Origin: Paraburkholderia susongensis | Lineage (GTDB): Bacteria > Pseudomonadota > Gammaproteobacteria > Burkholderiales > Burkholderiaceae | Length of the DNA: 64,000 nucleotides | Reading direction: 5' to 3' | Assembly (NCBI RefSeq): GCF_900177725.1 | Contig: NZ_FXAT01000020.1 | Coordinates: forward strand, 13,477 to 77,476 | Shown here: piece after piece, positions 62,486-64,000 of the stretch | Layout of the letters: every line of letters starts with the position of its first letter | Numbering within the stretch: the stretch's first letter is position 1 | Notes under the pieces: model-generated | Seen by the model: only the letters and a program-made list of their open reading frames with translations | Databases searched by the model: none | Told to the model about the DNA's origin: nothing | Translations under genes and position numbers: made by a program

Positions 62486-64000
62486 CGCAAGGATCGCTGC
62501 CCTATATCGAGGACTTCGAGGATCTGTGGTTTGCGCTGAAGCCGTACCGGCCCATCGCGTTCGGGACGCGTCTTGCGCGGATCACGGGCCATCCAAAGGA
62601 TGCCATGCTGCTCTCGCAACTCGTCTACTGGACCCGTCGCGGCCGCGATGTCGGCGGCAACGGCGGATGGGTCCACAAGACGCGGGAGCACTGGTTCGCG
62701 GAAACGGGGCTGTCGCGCGAGGAACAGGAGAATGCGCGGCGGCGTCTGCGCATCAGGAACCTCGTTATGGAATGGCGGGGAGGGCGCCCGGCGTGTCTGC
62801 ATTACCGGCTGGACGTCAAGGCGATGTCGACGGCGGTGCGCGCCAACTGCCGGATGGTTGGGCCACTGCCCGCGTCGATCGAGGCGATCCGTACGGACGA
62901 AGGGGCGATGCAGGAACTGCTCGGGCCGACGGTGGCCTTCCGGCGGGTCTTTGTCGATCTCGTCGGTAACGTCAATGCGGCACTGCTGCTATCGCGGATG
63001 GTGCAACTGCAGCGTAGGGAAGCAGACCATCAGTCCACGTGGTTCACGCAGACCGGGATCGAATGGCAGCGCACGCTCGGGCTGAATCGGGTGCAGCAGG
63101 AGAACGCGAGGCAGCGGCTGGTCCGGCAAGGCCTGATCCGCGAGCTGACGCGTCCGCGGACCGGCAAACGGGTGTTCACGCAGATCAATGCGACGGAGCT
63201 GCGGCATCAGCTTGAGCGGCTCGCTTCCCGCGTCGATGTCCGTGACCGACTCGCGACCCGACGGGAACTGATCGCGCGCAGTGCCCGAGAGTGTGCGGCA
63301 CCAGAAGCGGGGACACTCCCCTCTGTTACCCCGGGTAACAGCAGCCCGGCGGTGGCGGTGAATCTGCCTGGCGCGAGCCACGTCGGGGCGTGGCGAAACC
63401 CGCCAACCCAAAGTCGCCAACCGGGCCACACTCCGGGCTATACACCGGGTACGCAGTTACCGTCGGAGAGTCTCGTGCGTTACCGATGGCGACAAACGTA
63501 CGTCTCCAACGCGCGCGCGTATAGGAGGATTACATATTCGACTACGACAACCACGGGGCTTGCCTTCATGAGCCGCGGTGCAAGCCTGGTTGTTGTCGGG
63601 GCGGAGAGATGTGCCGGAGTAGCACCGGGTGATGCCCGCGTCGACGGGCTTTTGTGGCCCGCCATGCTGCACGCGGCGGAGCGCCCACTGGTCGCGACGC
63701 ACCTCGAACGCGTTCCTGTCCCGGACCGGCAGGTGCTGCTCGACGAAATGGCCGCCTGCCACCGACACCGGCCCGTGCAGTCACCGGTGGCGTACATCGC
63801 CGGGCTTGTGCGCCGCAGCCTCGCAGGTGACTTCGTGCCAGTACGAGCCCACCTCGAACGCGCCGCACGCGAACGTGCACGGGCAGACGAGGGGGCGGTG
63901 ACTTCCACTTTCGATCACAACAGTCGCGACATCGGACCGGGGCGGTCACATGTCTCGACGCCCGAGACGGCGCGATTGCATCTTGCCGCCATCCGCGCCG
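62482..64000 (+). CDS. STY4528-like replication protein of ICE (partial)
   Basis: An open frame runs from ATG 62482 to the window end without a stop (506 codons so far). Two related winged-helix blocks are seen. The first is DAMLLSQLVYWTRRGRDVGG with TREHWFAETGLSREEQENAR. The second is AALLLSRMVQLQRREADHQS with TGIEWQRTLGLNRVQQENAR. Each ends in a RLR(I/V)R-like segment. A low-complexity linker and a third helical region follow. The order after ParA, ParB and DUF2857 fits the STY4528 family of pathogenicity-island replication proteins. The C-terminus lies outside the window. Confidence 0.72.
   Translation, partial: MTQGSLPYIEDFEDLWFALKPYRPIAFGTRLARITGHPKDAMLLSQLVYWTRRGRDVGGNGGWVHKTREHWFAETGLSREEQENARRRLRIRNLVMEWRGGRPACLHYRLDVKAMSTAVRANCRMVGPLPASIEAIRTDEGAMQELLGPTVAFRRVFVDLVGNVNAALLLSRMVQLQRREADHQSTWFTQTGIEWQRTLGLNRVQQENARQRLVRQGLIRELTRPRTGKRVFTQINATELRHQLERLASRVDVRDRLATRRELIARSARECAAPEAGTLPSVTPGNSSPAVAVNLPGASHVGAWRNPPTQSRQPGHTPGYTPGTQLPSESLVRYRWRQTYVSNARAYRRITYSTTTTTGLAFMSRGASLVVVGAERCAGVAPGDARVDGLLWPAMLHAAERPLVATHLERVPVPDRQVLLDEMAACHRHRPVQSPVAYIAGLVRRSLAGDFVPVRAHLERAARERARADEGAVTSTFDHNSRDIGPGRSHVSTPETARLHLAAIRA

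Noticed and set aside
1..64000. CRISPR arrays, tRNA and rRNA genes
   Set aside because: Read on both strands by eye; no regular repeat-spacer pattern and no cloverleaf-like tRNA sequence was found. A covariance search would be needed to exclude small RNAs.

Overview
The window looks like part of an accessory replicon (plasmid, megaplasmid or chromid) of a Burkholderiaceae bacterium of the Burkholderia/Paraburkholderia/Caballeronia group. The reasons are the high GC, the kinds of mobile elements (IS66, IS21, IS30, IS5, IS6, IS3, a three-recombinase RIT element), a Rep_3-type initiator with iterons beside parAB, and an integrase remnant with a DUF3701-type N-terminus. The genus is inference. 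Much of the window is layered insertion sequences in decay, and several otherwise well preserved mobile genes carry single in-frame stop codons.

Layout. 1-1397: C-terminal part of a trimeric autotransporter adhesin. 1.4-4.1 kb: fragments of IS481, a group II intron reverse transcriptase, a serine recombinase, IS6 and IS3. 4.3-5.1 kb: a stand-alone EAL phosphodiesterase. 5.2-6.06 kb: an IS5 element with visible ends. 7.0-9.8 kb: a large MalT-type LuxR regulator. 10.1-13.3 kb: a response-regulator remnant cut by an IS66 end, then a decayed IS21. 13.3-16.5 kb: mostly unrecognised decayed sequence. 16.5-21.1 kb: replication and partition module (parS-like palindromes, parB, parA, iterons, repA). 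21.2-24.85 kb: a ParB-like remnant, then an IS66 transposase gene split by a serine-recombinase element of about 2.5 kb. 24.85-27.7 kb: IS30, integrase remnant, IS6. 27.9-44.1 kb: a secretion island with a TolC-type outer membrane protein, a decayed IS21, a VgrG-DUF2169-pentapeptide-DUF3540-DUF4150 cluster, a type I secretion ABC transporter and adaptor, and an unknown protein that may be its cargo. 44.3-53.9 kb: IS4 fragment, second IS30 copy, another IS21, and an IS66 whose tnpB is split by a RIT element. 54.8-58.15 kb: a small operon (zinc-ribbon protein, 85-aa protein, solo LuxR regulator, AlkB-like membrane hydroxylase) convergent with mnmH. 58.2-64.0 kb: start of a PFGI-1/ICE-type module (AlpA-like, ParA, ParB, DUF2857, STY4528-like) that runs off the window.

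Main points. (1) The serine-recombinase element has junctions readable to a 2-bp AC crossover. Rejoining its flanks restores an uninterrupted IS66 reading frame. Rejoining its own ends restores a small gene whose start codon and ribosome site lie at one end and whose body lies at the other. The attachment site is therefore inside a coding sequence, and integration switches that gene off. (2) The VgrG carries a tail of 30 heptapeptide repeats. It sits in one island with two pentapeptide-repeat proteins, a PAAR-like protein and a type I exporter, and no type VI core gene is visible. (3) A quorum-type regulator is translationally coupled to a membrane di-iron hydroxylase and two unknown small proteins.
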